Notes: generated by a model not told the origin, from the sequence alone. A stretch of DNA of 64,000 nucleotides from Paracamarosporium sp. OC-R06-R3 (GCA_019828545.1 JACVRA010000181.1:248001-312000); one strand, 5' to 3'; positions 31,626 through 43,783 are shown, counted from the first letter of the stretch. Numbers and translations are program-made.

Positions 31626-33783
31626 TTACGCCGTCACAATCTCTCGTTGTTCTTCCTTTCCCTTCTCATTCTCCAGTCTGACTATTCGCTTGTTATTCTT
31701 CATACTACGATCCGTGCTCTTCGTCAGCAACGCTGCCCCGATAGCCAGGGCTCCAAACCCCAGCGCACTCAAATATGTCACTCTATATGCTTGCACATAC
31801 GCGTGCTTGACTGCCAGCTGTGTCGCTGCGATAACCTCATTGGTAATGTTTGGCACGGTTTTGTATGCAGCCGCCGTGTTCAGTGCTGCAGCTTTGATAA
31901 GAGCAGGCATATCAGGGAAGCCGGGAGCAGCGGCTCTGACTTCCCCGGGAAGTTTCTTCGCAAAGGTATTATTGTTGATAGCTGTGTAGATCGCGGTTGC
32001 GACAGAGCCACCGAGAAGGCGGAACGAGCCTGCAAGGCCTACTGCGCAACCACTGATGAGATGGTCAGTTGTTGGATTGAAATATTAGAGTGATATAGGT
32101 CTATATCAAACTTACATGTCATTCTTGAACTCTTCGCCCAAGCCCAGGCTGATCATAGCGAAGACCATGAGCTGTGGTGTAGATATAGTTATATTAAGAA
32201 AGGGAATTGTAGCGATGGCTTGAGTCCGGCTGTCTACCCCGAGCGATGCCATAGACCCTATAAGTGCAGTCTCAATCGTCATAATTGTCGCCAATGTCCA
32301 ACGCTCGTGCCCTATACGAGGGATGATAAAAGCGACAATGAAACCGGAAGCAAGTGAGCCAAGTGGGATGAGCTCGGCGTAAAGACCTTGAATGATCTTG
32401 TCGGGGCCTGTGTAGAGGAGCTGGGATTGACGAGGCCAGGTGACGTTCAAGGAGTCTTGTTGTGTTGATGTTAGCATCCATTACTGTCGAGCGGTTCGCA
32501 ATGACGTGGAGAGAAGACGTACAGTAGAGCATTCCTCCTACGAAACAGACGACATATAGCATCGTAACCTCCCTCCACTTCTTGAAGATCTTTGGTGGCA
32601 TAATCGGCAACGGCAAGTTTGCGTAGGCTTCGTAGAACCCGAGCCCAACCAGGCAAAGCGCGCCTATCACCATGGGAGCAATAACATGTGCGCTATGCCA
32701 CGGATGCTGGCGGCCACCATAGTTTATGCCAAGGAGAAAGAGCACGCAGCCTGCGACAAATAGGAACAAGCCAATATAGTCAATCTCCTTGACGAGTTGC
32801 ATTTTGGTCTTTCCATCGTTCCTGTGCTTGGTCGAGAACTTTGGTGGGAAGTAAGTGAAGATAAGTACTACGGCGAAGAAGCCGTGGAAAGCACACACTA
32901 TGAGCAATTATTTTTAGAGACCGGTGGAAGATCCTGGACTTAAGAAGTAACTTACTATACCAGTATGCGCCTCTCCATCCGATATCTGTCTTTGCCAGGA
33001 ACGTATATGCAACAACCGGGCCCAACTGGCCAATTACACCAAGAACATCAAACATGCCTATTCATATGTGAGCAATGATCCGACTCAAAAGTTTGCCAAC
33101 GTACCGATGGCCCACATGCGATACTTATTAGGGACAATTTCCTGACAAGCAGCATAACCCATTTCTTGGAATCCTGAGCCCAGACCGAATAGTACACCTG
33201 AAGCAATCATTTGATTGATCGATTGACCCGTAGCTCCGACGATGGTGCCAATAAAACTTATACATGAGCCACATATCATGAAGTACCGGCGTCCGAAGAT
33301 GTCTATTGATTCTGAGTACTGTGGTACTGATAGGAGAAAGTAGGTGGCATGACAAACCTGATAGACGGCCACTGATGGTAATTAGGAAAGATGCGCATAA
33401 AGTCTTTCGGGATTATTATATGGCAATATATTAAGGATTATGCATACCTACCCATGAAATTGTGATCCATGGATAACTCGGATCTGGGCCAAGATCGGCG
33501 TTGATGTAGCTCAGCGTCGTCGAAGGAATTAGAAGAGTAAGGACATAAGCGTTGTACTGGGATGCAAGAGCCTGGTGTCCGATTAGTCATGTTCCTGAAA
33601 AGTTATTACAGAGTATATGAGAAAGGACCTTACCAGAAATGCAAGACAGGTCTGAAAGTTCATGCGCGGCTCCATCTCCACAGATTCGTACTCAACGGTG
33701 GACGGTGCATGCTCAATTTGCACTGCTTGTGCTTCCTCTTTCTCTGCGAGAATATCTGCCTCTTGGGGTCTCTTGTCAGACAT
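31626..33783 (-). CDS. MFS transporter, trichothecene efflux pump (TRI12) type
   Basis: Seven exons on the minus strand, 33783-33634, 33571-33452, 33357-33105, 33057-32956, 32897-32523, 32455-32116 and 32052-31626, encode about 588 residues. Family phrases include YINADLGPDPSYPWITISW, DIFGRRYFMICGS, GSGFQEMGYAACQEIVPNKYR, LGINYGGRQHPW and GGMLYYSLNVTWPRQSQLLY, the last formed only after splicing. TRI12-type pumps have 12-14 membrane segments and export toxic metabolites or drugs from the plasma membrane. The start of exon 3 is uncertain: acceptors before 33357 and before 33371 both exist, and the loop before DIFGRR is longer than usual in my model. No toxin biosynthesis genes are visible nearby, so the cargo is unknown. 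Confidence 0.82.
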
Positions 33784-34778
33784 GACGGTAATGATCATGG
33801 ACGCTACCTCTCGGTATTTTGGAATCTGTAGCTGGCTAAAGTCAGTTTGATTAAATGGAGACAGGAAGGTGATGAAAAGGTAGTATTGAGGGGCAACAGA
33901 CCCTCGGATCTACGTCTCAAGGTCCTGAGATCGTTACATACGTACGGTTCTATTTATATCCAAAACCATGCCTACATAAAGACCTCTCTCGCGTATATGT
34001 CTTGCAGCAACGGCCACGGGTAACGAGGTCCACTCCATGCATGTCCACAGCCAAGCCGTACTTGCACTTCCTTCCACCTCCGATCCGACTTTACGGTGGG
34101 TATAGACTGAATTGGGGCCGTGTGGCGTCTAGGAAAATCAGCATGCGGGGTACAGTGTCGAGGAAGAGGGCATTCGACGCTAACATCGGAAGTTGATTTC
34201 CAAGGGCTATATCGAGAACCTAACGTTTAATCTCAAATTTTTTGAAGAGATACAGGCCAGCTGACTCCTTCAAAAGCTACTGTACAGTCTAATAGTGCGT
34301 GCATAGCCTTCATTGTTACGCTTGATTGCCTTGATATGTTAATCCTGCATCGGATGGAAACGCGCACTGATATTGTACCCGACGACGAAATCTGAGGTGT
34401 TGGCAAGAGGAGACGAGGAAGGTAGTGCTCGTGCCTGCACAAACCACTGCATAGACATTGAGAGAAGAGTTGACTGCACGGTTGAGGATATTTCTAGGCT
34501 TATACTAGTAGCCGACACGGGGCATCCCAAGGGCAATGGAGCAAGAATAAACAAGAAATTGCTAGCAACTCAGCAGATTCATTCTGTAGCTTCAGGTGTA
34601 CTCTTCGATCATCTCTATGATTACTGTGCTTTCCTAGCTTCGTATTTTATATTTCTCTTGTCGCGATGTGTAGTTGTTATGTGCCTCACTGCAGCCCCGA
34701 TAGGCGGAATACTCGTGTTCGATCGCCAGCTCCCACGTTTGCGCTGGCTCTTGATCCCAGCGGTGCAGAGTATTTACC
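33784..34778. other. Intergenic region
   Basis: No gene is seen. The region holds the promoter of the TRI12-like gene and the 3' flank of the next minus-strand gene. The 170-codon frame at 34373-34885 (+) overlaps that gene's last exon and is not supported. Confidence 0.5.
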
Positions 34779-35781
34779 TCAATCACCATTTACCTTCGCA
34801 TCTTTCTTTGGGAAGACCTTGCTGCTCAGATCAAGAACAGGTAGCGGGCACGGAATGCCGACAGCTTCGCAGGCGGTCAAGATAGCCAGATACCAACCGC
34901 ACACCAGACCGATAAATCCGAACCCTCCAGCAATGTGTAGTAGCTTGTTAATGTGCTCAACATCGGCTTCGGACGTGGCGTGTGCTACACGAAAGTCTGC
35001 TGCGGCGATGAAAGAAAAGAGCATGATGAGACCGAAGAAGGTAAGGGTAAAGAACACATTGACGCGGAAGGTTCCCACAAAGAAGACGAAGCTTGCAATT
35101 GCCCTGCGTGAATGTTAATACCTAGCAGCAGAAAGCTATCCAAGATTACCTAGATCACTCACATTGTGACGTTGTGGAAGCCTTGAGAGGAGTTGTACGC
35201 TGCGCCGTTAGCGCCACCAAGTTCAGCGAACGGAGCTGTGGTTTGATGGATGGGATCTTGCGTGTATGCAAGACTGCCCCAGTGGCTGCCGTAGATGATG
35301 AAGACCGCCATTGGGAAGGCTAGAGGTAGGCGTTAATTTTGTAATGAGACTACTCGTTACATTGTGCTGCTTACTGTTTCCTAGAATGAACTCTGCGATA
35401 CCGGCAAGGTTCATAGCAATGCATCCGAACATGTAGTAGTCAGCGCTCAACCCAATTAGACTCTGCGGCGCCACGGCGCCTTGGAAGCCGCAGAGGATGA
35501 GCATGGTCGAGGTGTATGGGATCAAGAATCCAACGAGACCGAGCAGTGTTGGATTACCTGAATATCGATCAGCGCATACACAGCAGTCATGTGTGGCGAA
35601 ACGTACCAAATCGTTTGGCAAAGTCACCGCGACGTGGTGCCGACGGCTGGAAGAATAGACGCTCGTATTGCTCAGGGCTCAATTGGACGGTGACCTGACG
35701 AGTGAGCTCGGAGCCATTGCCAGCGAAGCTGTGGCCGTTGTGTTCCTTTATCTCGGTTTCCATTTTGTAGTTGTCAGACAT
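34779..35781 (-). CDS. GPR1/FUN34/YaaH-family acetate transporter
   Basis: Four exons on the minus strand, 35781-35607, 35557-35375, 35319-35163 and 35103-34779, encode 279 residues. The start MSDNYKMETEIKEHNG gives the usual hydrophilic tail. It leads through LSPEQYERLFF to FGNPTLLGLVGF, the family's NPxxLGL signature, which is complete only after splicing intron 1. Six membrane segments follow, and the protein ends with SSKVFPKKDAKVNGD. The family includes yeast Ady2 and Aspergillus AcpA, which import acetate and similar short acids through the plasma membrane. It sits next to, and on the same strand as, the TRI12-like gene, but there is no evidence that they work together. Confidence 0.9.
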
Positions 35782-37838
35782 GGGTGTAGGTAGGTGAAGA
35801 AAGAGGACTGGATGGCAAGAGCGAGAGGAGAATCCGGGGATTTGGAGACGATCCAAATACTGTAACCAGGCAGGCGGGAAATATAGATTTTATTGATGTA
35901 TCCAATGCAAGCCGCATATCATGAACGGGGGAATCTCCAGGTTATGTCGTCGTCATCTCTACGGACAAGCCGAGGCAGAAAGAGGTCGAGCCCCTACGGT
36001 TTCCCCAGACCCCAGGCTCTCCCCGCATATCTGCTCCACATATGTCTCGTCCAAGCGTGGAGGAGTTAGGGGACTGTGGGCCACGCTGGTCGTTTGCGCG
36101 ACGATGGTTGGTGGCCGCCATTTACGGTCGCCGGATCAAGCCTCGTCAAGCATCGATGTGGCGTCGTGAACCATCCGCTCCGCGGCTCGGCAGGTGTAGA
36201 TTCGACGAAAGAGGAAGGTGATGTGACTTCAAGCTGTCGCAACAACCTTGACGTACGATTGCCAGATCTTGTTATGTGGCCATGGCCAGTGTTAATTTTC
36301 CACCGTGCGACCATCTGAAGGAGATAGAGTCAGGACGGCGTTTCTCGAACGCCAGCTCACTCAACAAAAGTTCATATCGTGGCAATATCACCACAAAGTT
36401 TGCGACCAGTGCCCGCATCACCGCACGTATGCATAGTTACCTGCCTGCAAGTCGGCGGTGCCAAAGCTAAGTTGGTCGACCTCGGCATTGAACAAGTAGA
36501 CTAGGTTGGTCGCGATGAACGTTAAGAGGTTGTCGATTTGGAATTTACTTCTCGTGGGCAGTAAGCACATTCCTCTTAGACTGCAGTAGATCAAAGACTA
36601 TGAACAGCTGAGCGGTAACGATTGTGGTTTCGGAAAAGGCCCCGCTCAGCCGAGCCGAGGCAGAATGGCAGCCGCTCAATTAGAGGTCGACGAGTACTTT
36701 TTAACCCAGGCACGTTGTTGAATGGACATAATCTTACCTTGCTTGTAGGCTGTAGTGTTACCACGTCGTTGTGATAATGCAGTACTTCGCCCGCCTCTTT
36801 TTGTACACCTAGATGTCTTCGTCTTCGTCTTCGCCTTCGCCGTCGCTGTCGCTCGACATATCCACAAATATATGCAGTATACTGCCCATATTGCTTGGAA
36901 AGCCCTTGCCAGGCTTCTGGTCGCTTAACTCGTGATGAAACGGAGACAACGTCTTTGTCTTTCACACTCATCCATCGTGTGCTCCAACATCTAACCTCTT
37001 TGCTACCCACATTCAGATCATGACCACTGCAATGGCAGCGATATGTACGCCCACCGAAGCCATCTTACTCCCCCATCCGGTCACGAGACACCCAACTAGC
37101 ATCTAGCGAGACCGGGCAGCGCGCACAGCATTCTCTTCATCTCGACCGGCGTAGTCAACACAGACAAGCAACTGAGCTAGAACAAATATAAGTACTAAAC
37201 ATTGGTAGCAGATGTGAAAGGGTATCAAAGGATAGACTTAAAGAACTCAGATGGGAAAAAGGACGGGAAGATCACGCCAAAATTTCTGGGGCGTGTTGGT
37301 GGTGAGCATTACCGTGTTCTGTGTGTTCCTGACAAGGTGATTACGCTGGTCACCTGGAGAGAGCTGGGGTGGAACGAGACCTAGACATCATGAAGTATGC
37401 CTCTTTATTAAGAGTGCAACGTCATTCTCTATTCGAGAAAACATTCGACTCAGAAGCGCAACCAGCTAAGAGCTTGATAGCATACGAGTAATCTTCCTGA
37501 TGCTCCGCAGCTTATTCATCAGCAACAATAGTTATCAACGATCTTCGACAACGTATTTGTGTCATGACGAGTACCCGACCAAGTATTAAGGATGAAAATA
37601 TCATATTAATACAATCTGATGATTATTACAAAGGCCGTTAAAGATATGCACACCCAAATGTGTCCTGCGGGTATCATGACGAATGCTTGCTGAATGAGAG
37701 TTCCCAACATAAAACCTTGCCCAAAAGACAACAATGCAGAACGCTACCGTACTTTTCAAGCCCGACGTGCTCGCATGACCATGACTCCATTAACTTTAGT
37801 TCTGAAAAAAAAAAAATGCATAACAAGATTCAGTCTGA
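35782..37838. other. Intergenic region of about 2 kb with a short tandem repeat
   Basis: I see no supportable gene. An imperfect GTCTTC/GCC repeat at about 36815-36854 creates an Arg-rich minus-strand frame (36591-37010) that I reject. A run of 12 A lies at 37805-37816, near the end of the aquaporin gene. Confidence 0.5.
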
Positions 37839-39082
37839 CTATGCACCGTTGCCAGCGTGGCCTGTTCGTCCGAGATATGTGTTCTGGGTCGGCGCACGGC
37901 CACCGTTTGGCTGATAGGTGCCATTGGGAGGCGAGAAGTGCATCTCGCCGGATATCCTGTCCTCGATGCCATTGAAGTGGTCCGAACGACCACCGCTCGA
38001 TCGACTTGCCACCCTTACGGCCTCTTCTACAGCCTCCTCGGCTGCAATGGCCGCGACGTTCGGCCTCTGGACCTGTTCCTTGCTTTCTGGGTCATCCGGT
38101 GGGTGGAAAAGGGCGGCCTCGTGGTCGTCGAAATCCTGCCCTGGGTTCACAGTCTGGTACTCCACGCTCTTCACAATCTTGTACATTCCCCACGCCAAAA
38201 GGGTTCCCATCAGTGGGCCAAACCAATAGATGTAGTGGTATCCTGGGAAGTTGTGCGTGACGGCGCATGGTCCGAATGACCTGGTGGGGTTGAGAGAACC
38301 ACCCGTGTAGGAAACGCCGACAAGCTCAGCCACGAAGAGAGCGAGGCCAATGCCAATTGGGGCGAGGAAGGTGGATTTGTGTTTCTCAGCGGCAAGCATA
38401 AAGATGGTGAAGACGAGGAGCGATGTGAGGAACATCTCCAAGAAGACACCTTGCGCGATAGAAGTGCCGGAGCCGAGCGTCGTGCTGACGTTCAGAGGAC
38501 CGGGTAGGATTGCGGAGACGACGGCCGCGGCAGTCATGCCGGCAAGCATTTGCGAGATGAAGCAAAGAATGGCGCGGGTAGTAGTAAGGGCACCGACCAA
38601 GTAGAGGCCGAGTGTCACCTGAACAAGGTCTTAGTACATCTGTCATTGGGAAGATTTAGGGTCGTGAAGTAGCTTACAGCAGGATTGAATAGGCCTCCAC
38701 TAACTCTGAAGAATACCCAGACGTTGACCATCAGGCTAAACCCAAATATTAAGCTGATGTATAGCAGAACACTCGTGTTGGGTGCCTGCGTGATACTGTT
38801 AGTGCCGGAGTTTTGTCCAGCGGTTGAGGCATTGTCGGCGACAGCTGCAGTATTGGCGACTTGTGTGCCTCCAAATGCGAAAAAAAGGAACATGAAGGTT
38901 CCTGCGAACTCTGACGCTGCCGCTACGAGCTCGTTGCGCCATTTGTTAGATATGCCCAATTGCGAAGCCTTCTTCTGGGCTTCACTGGTGTCCTCGGGCT
39001 TGTTCCTCTGATTAGGAATATGACCGTTTGCGCGTCGGGGCGGCCCGTCTTTCTTGTGTAGCGGGAGGAGGTTGCGAGCCAT
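37839..39082 (-). CDS. Aquaporin (MIP family) with a variant second NPA box
   Basis: Two exons on the minus strand, 39082-38678 and 38618-37839, encode 394 residues. An in-frame ATG at 39127 would add 15 residues, but a TTTCTACAG acceptor-like sequence near 39120 suggests it is in a 5' intron region. The core has six membrane segments. The first box is FNPA at residues 132-135, split from the following V by the intron. The second box reads GGSLNPTRSFGP (245-247 NPT), with Thr in place of Ala. The Arg after it, needed for the selectivity filter, is kept. The tails are hydrophilic and long: about 60 residues at the N-terminus and about 100 at the C-terminus, typical of fungal aquaporins. It conducts water, perhaps glycerol or other small solutes. 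Confidence 0.88.
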
Positions 39083-40093
39083 TATGATGGATGCCGCTAA
39101 TGTAGCGATCTCAGACTGTAGAAACAAAGAGCTAGCGGTTCATGTACCAGTACGCTTTGTTCGTAGTTGTCAGAAGGCTAGGTCGAAGTTGAAGTTGAAA
39201 ATCTTGATATGAAGAAAGACCACACCCTATCAAGTACTAGACGTTGAAGCCAAAGTTATGATGCACCCACCGACGACAGTGGCGTCAGAGAAACGAATAG
39301 CGGGCCCCTCTTATACCCGCGTTCGTCAACGCAAGCCAACAAAGAGGTCATCTCACCAATCTTTCACCAGCCAAGAATGACCTCACCACGACATCGTCCG
39401 GCTGAGGCCTAGTGGCCTACGCGTCCGTGAGCCTACGGCGGCCATCAGCAGCGCAAAGCTCCACATGGTGGGCGAGGCCGTAAAGAAAGGCTGGCCTGGC
39501 GTCTGTGGGGTTTGCATTGGCGGCATAAGAGATGAGATGTGAATGGTGCATGACGATGATCAGCGGGCATATGTTGGTAGCGCGATCGGCACAGGGGTTA
39601 GCGATAAGCGAGACAGACGCGTGATGAGGTCATCATGAGATGGCGCCCGCGGATAGCGTGCAAAAAAAGCGTCTCATCAACGATCAATTGATGCCGAGAC
39701 GGAATACGGATATAATGCAGATGAGGTACCTCGATACTCACGAGGCTGATTACGACTTCGCAAAGGCGAAAGCATTGCGCGGCTCGCCTCTTCCTCCGCG
39801 GATACATTGAAACGAGCACGGTCAAGGACTTCAACATTACTCGTCCTCGCGCAAAACTTGTGCCATCGTACGATTTTAATAATCATGAAGTCCCGAGGTC
39901 CGAAGCTTCGCACTCAGAATATGCCCTTGGATGTAGCTAACGCGTCCTCTTCTCCGTTCCGGGCTGCGTCAGTCACCGCCTCCTATCAACGAACATTGAG
40001 AATTCGGACGTCGTAAGCGCTTGGTAGGTGTGGCTAACACTTTGAACTGGCATTTTAGGTAAAATTCGAGGAATGACTTAGGTTCGCACAATG
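39083..40093. other. Intergenic region
   Basis: No gene is seen. It contains the promoter of the aquaporin gene, and the short frames near 39598-40016 have no features. Confidence 0.5.
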
Positions 40094-40888
40094 CTACCGC
40101 CCACAAAGACAAACACGCATATCACCACCTCGTAGTAAACCCTTCCTCACTTCGCCTAACCGCGCTTCGGTCTTATACACCACGAACCACGCCATGCAGT
40201 GTGCCACCAGTATCGCAAAAGAGAATACGAAGATGATAAAAGCCAGGATTAATACAATAGTTTGGACGAGGGAAAGGGAGCGTCTCTTCTCAACTGCCGC
40301 ATACGTAGGTTCGGGTGCGGCTTGAGTGAATGCAACTTGTGCTTCCGGCTTCGATTGCACAGCAGTCTGCGATTGTTGCAGAGAGGGTGGAGAGCTCGCT
40401 GGAGGTGGCCCGGGTATACTGTGTAAAGTCGGATCCGTAACGGGTAAATGCTTCACGACTCTGTCTTCTTCTTCTTCAGTCTGTTCCTCCGAAATTGATC
40501 TCTTATATCTCTCTTTGCCCTTCCCTTTACTTCTTGTATCGTCCTTCTTTTCATCTACCCGCGGCAAGACAAAATACGGCTCTCTCGTTGGCCTCGCTCT
40601 CATCGGAAACGGTCGATCCCATGGCTTTCTGCTCTGTATTTGTTCGTATCCGGTAGTTGTCGCTACGCGAGTAGGATTGAGTTCTGAGGGCACTTCGGAA
40701 GCGGAATCGGACTCTGCGCCATCGTAGCCTATATCTTTCTTCTTGCGGGATAGCTGAAGGTCGGCTGGTATGCTTGGGAGCTGCAGGCGACAATCGGTGG
40801 GTGGAAGGGTCGCAAGAAAGCGCTGGTACCGGACGAAGAAGATGGGAAGTATAACAAGGAGTGCGCTGGAGAGGAGGACGACAAACAT
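40094..40888 (-). CDS. Two-TM hypothetical protein with a charged middle
   Basis: The frame from ATG at 40888 encodes 264 residues. Residues 1-19 form a membrane segment or signal anchor. The middle is rich in charged residues and Ser/Pro, including EEQTEEEEDR near 140. A second clear membrane segment lies at about 213-236, before a basic tail ending MRVCLCGR. The reading frame stays open, without an ATG, for a further 41 codons upstream to about 41012, and that stretch reads like coding sequence. The true start may therefore lie in an unrecognised 5' exon. The gene is 185 bp downstream of the GT90 gene on the same strand. I do not recognise a family. Confidence 0.6.
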   Translation of the reverse strand: MFVVLLSSALLVILPIFFVRYQRFLATLPPTDCRLQLPSIPADLQLSRKKKDIGYDGAESDSASEVPSELNPTRVATTTGYEQIQSRKPWDRPFPMRARPTREPYFVLPRVDEKKDDTRSKGKGKERYKRSISEEQTEEEEDRVVKHLPVTDPTLHSIPGPPPASSPPSLQQSQTAVQSKPEAQVAFTQAAPEPTYAAVEKRRSLSLVQTIVLILAFIIFVFSFAILVAHCMAWFVVYKTEARLGEVRKGLLRGGDMRVCLCGR

Positions 40889-41073
40889 GCGGAGTGGATG
40901 GTGGATCCAGCCTTGGGGCGTGTGAAGTTGCCAGTGCAGTGATTGTCTTTGGTATCGATTTGTAGGGATAAGGTATGGTGCGTAGGTACAGTGGATATCA
41001 AGGGCCTTTCAGCAACCTCAATCGGCTTGGAGGTTAAGTGGAGATCGCACTTTCTGTCTGCGGTGAAGTTACG

Positions 41074-43221
41074 TTACGCTCCTTCCGCCGAAAGATCGCC
41101 TACCCATCCCATGGAGTGTCGCTTCACATCCATAACACGCCCGTATTCGAGCAGCAGGCGATACATATATACAAGAATGTCCTCTTTTCTGAGCACTTTA
41201 TGCGCCCACTGGGTTGCCGCTTCCGCGATTCTTTGCGCCTCCACATCATGTCCATCACCTTCGCTCTGTTTCAGTCCATCTTTCGCATCAGAAGATCTCC
41301 TGGCATGATCGTCATGGTCATGAACAGCACCATTGTCTTCTTTATTCTCTTCATCCCAATGTGGTGTCTGGAAGTGGTGCTCATGCTTCTCAATCTCAAC
41401 ATGAGCATGCGCAAATGCTGGAGAGTCAGACCGGATCGCAGTGCCGAGGAAGTATTCCATGACACCATACAGGTCGACAAAAGTATTATCCAGCGGAATA
41501 AAATGTGCCCAAGGTACAAGTCGAGTGTCATACCACTGCTTATACACGCTCGCTCTGAGAACGGCTCTGCTCTCCTTCAGTCGTTGCACGAATTCTCCGC
41601 CGTCATCGCTAGCGCTCCCATCAAGTAACACAGTATACTTAGACTTCTCTTCTACGCCGCCAAATCGTTGCTCTACAGAGAAGAATTCATCGGTATACGA
41701 ACAGGTGCCGTTCTCGCCAGATTCATCACACTGCAAGTCAGTGAAGCCTACGTCCGCCCATCCACTCACCCACTCTGCCATTCTCGCGCCTTTTTGCGTA
41801 GCTAAACGATACGCATTCGCAGGTAGCAACCGAAAATCACCGGCATATCCAAGCCCAACGGTCGACTCGTTCCCTGCATGCAGCATAGCTTCAGCGATCT
41901 CGACATGCGTTGCATTGAGCATGCTCACAAATCTATGCCGATGCATGCGTCGCCAATTCAGCTTCGAGTTTACACCTCCCGAGGCGGTACCGCGCCAGTG
42001 AAGCTTCGGTTCCTTTTCTGCCCATTGGATTGGAGAAACAATAGTGGAGGTGTCGAACGGTGGGAGATTCGGTATCAGGACTTCGTTCGAGGCGGATAGC
42101 TTTGAGGCCGAGAAGAGTGGAAAGAGCTGCTGGGTTATGCTCATTGACTTGGGTGCCACGAAGGCTCCGTGTAGGCCTTGCAACTCTGGCCTCCTACAGA
42201 CATCACTGGCCACAGTCCAATTGGCCACATACCCTTCTGATGAACCGGCCGGTAGTTCTAGGGGCAGTAGTGCTGCAACTCTGTGCTCTATCTTAGTGTG
42301 TCCCTGTGGCTGCCAGATATCCGCCATCAGCTCTCCTTTCCTCGTTGTCGAGTTCGGCGGACACGCAGGTTGCACTAAGGACCATAAAGACCGGGGACCA
42401 AGATAAGGTTCGCCAGCCTTGTGGTGCAGACGGTTGCCCAGCCATTTAGGATCGAAAGTCCCATTCTCTGTGTCGTTATCATTCAAGCCAGAGAACGTAT
42501 CTACAACATCGTGCAGCGGAGGCATAAACTTCCGCGCAAACTCGACGGCCGTCTCCATCGTCTCCCATGGAACCAGCATCGCCACTTCGTCGTTGACATT
42601 CAGTGGTATATCCATGTCAGGCAGATCTATACCCTCTTTACGCAGCTCTTCAAGCATAGCAATCAGCCCCCTCACCCGCTCATACGAGGACTTCGCATCT
42701 GAATCAACAACACCATCACGCACCTTAATCTTAGGAGTGAATCCACGCACACTCCGCTGCAAAGCAGACACATCTACGCCCCAAAAAGGCCCAAGATCGT
42801 CGTATATCGGATCAAAAAATGCCTCCGGCACAAGCGCATCCCACCTCTTCGCATACGCAAACCACTTATTGAAACCCGGCGGCGGATGCCTCCCTCTTAC
42901 CCCCCTATACCTCCTCGCCGCCTCCTCCACGCTCCCCGGGTCTCCCGCCACAAGCGCACCAACCTGCTCCTCCGCCACCCGCATCAACGTCTCAATCGGA
43001 TGTATATCCGCTCCACCCTTGACGTCCCCGTCGCCCCCAAAACCCTCAGATTTCCATCCTCCCCAGCTTCCAAGTATAACCCCACCCGGAACCTCCCCAT
43101 CCGCACGCCCCCACGTCGCCGCATATACGACAACGAAGCACAACGCAACAGAGACTAACGTCAGACCCTGCACCGCGCGCCACGACGGCCGCGCAAGAGA
43201 AAACAGCGCGTCGGTGCGCAT
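41074..43221 (-). CDS. GT90-family (CAP10-like) glycosyltransferase, type II membrane protein
   Basis: A single exon on the minus strand encodes 715 residues. A membrane anchor lies at about residues 18-36, so the catalytic domain should face the Golgi lumen. The C-terminal half matches the GT90 family (fungal CAP10-like, animal Rumi/POGLUT), which transfers xylose or glucose to glycans or proteins. Recognisable parts are PKLHWRGTASGGVNSKLNWR, HRHRFVSML, KYTVLLDGSASDDGG, and VPWAHFIPLDNTFVDLYGVM with its acidic and aromatic donor-site residues. Between about residues 610 and 660 there is an extra His/Glu/Asp-rich stretch (EIEKHEHHF, HDHDDHARR) that may bind metal or be disordered. The end MGWVGDL is normal for the family. 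The sugar donor is not evident. Confidence 0.85.
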   Translation of the reverse strand: MRTDALFSLARPSWRAVQGLTLVSVALCFVVVYAATWGRADGEVPGGVILGSWGGWKSEGFGGDGDVKGGADIHPIETLMRVAEEQVGALVAGDPGSVEEAARRYRGVRGRHPPPGFNKWFAYAKRWDALVPEAFFDPIYDDLGPFWGVDVSALQRSVRGFTPKIKVRDGVVDSDAKSSYERVRGLIAMLEELRKEGIDLPDMDIPLNVNDEVAMLVPWETMETAVEFARKFMPPLHDVVDTFSGLNDNDTENGTFDPKWLGNRLHHKAGEPYLGPRSLWSLVQPACPPNSTTRKGELMADIWQPQGHTKIEHRVAALLPLELPAGSSEGYVANWTVASDVCRRPELQGLHGAFVAPKSMSITQQLFPLFSASKLSASNEVLIPNLPPFDTSTIVSPIQWAEKEPKLHWRGTASGGVNSKLNWRRMHRHRFVSMLNATHVEIAEAMLHAGNESTVGLGYAGDFRLLPANAYRLATQKGARMAEWVSGWADVGFTDLQCDESGENGTCSYTDEFFSVEQRFGGVEEKSKYTVLLDGSASDDGGEFVQRLKESRAVLRASVYKQWYDTRLVPWAHFIPLDNTFVDLYGVMEYFLGTAIRSDSPAFAHAHVEIEKHEHHFQTPHWDEENKEDNGAVHDHDDHARRSSDAKDGLKQSEGDGHDVEAQRIAEAATQWAHKVLRKEDILVYMYRLLLEYGRVMDVKRHSMGWVGDLSAEGA

Positions 43222-43783
43222 AGCGAGGGACGTGTTTCGGCGATCCGGGGTGGTGGTGGCTGCGGCGACGATTTAGCCGGTTAGGGCATTGTGTGGGGAG
43301 GTTTCAGATGTACACAGGGATGGCTGGAAATGGAATGTGTGGTGAAGAGGGAGAGGAAGAGAGGGAACAGTGTAGCGTAGTGGAAACGAGCAGATGGGAT
43401 TGAAGAAAGAAGGGCGTGTTAGTGATAGAGCACGTGGGTGTTTGTGGAGAAGATGGGTGATGTGGGTTGGACATCGAGATATATTGCTCGTGCATGGCGG
43501 CAGGTTAAAGGGCGCTTGGCATATATGGGGAAATGGAATTGGAATTGAATTTTCAAGCTGGGGTATGGAAGTAGAAGAGGATGAAGAGTGGGCATGCAGG
43601 GCTTCGCCAACGGTCAAAGATACTCTAGGATTGTGAAAGCCCGACGAATGATGATCCGATCCAATCTCGACATGGTATTCTTGCTACACCGTGTCAAAGG
43701 TTCGATGATTTTGTGTTACTCCAGGATGAGCCGAAAGTATAGAAGCCTCTAATTCTAGTACTGCGGTGCTCCACTGCTTGGTA
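43222..43783. other. Intergenic region
   Basis: This is the promoter of the GT90 gene and the 3' flank of RTT106. The short Pro/Ser-rich frames in it are not supported. Confidence 0.5.

Noticed and set aside
36591..37010. 139-codon minus-strand frame with a long Arg run
   Set aside because: The Arg run is produced by a short tandem repeat at about 36815-36854, and the rest has no features.
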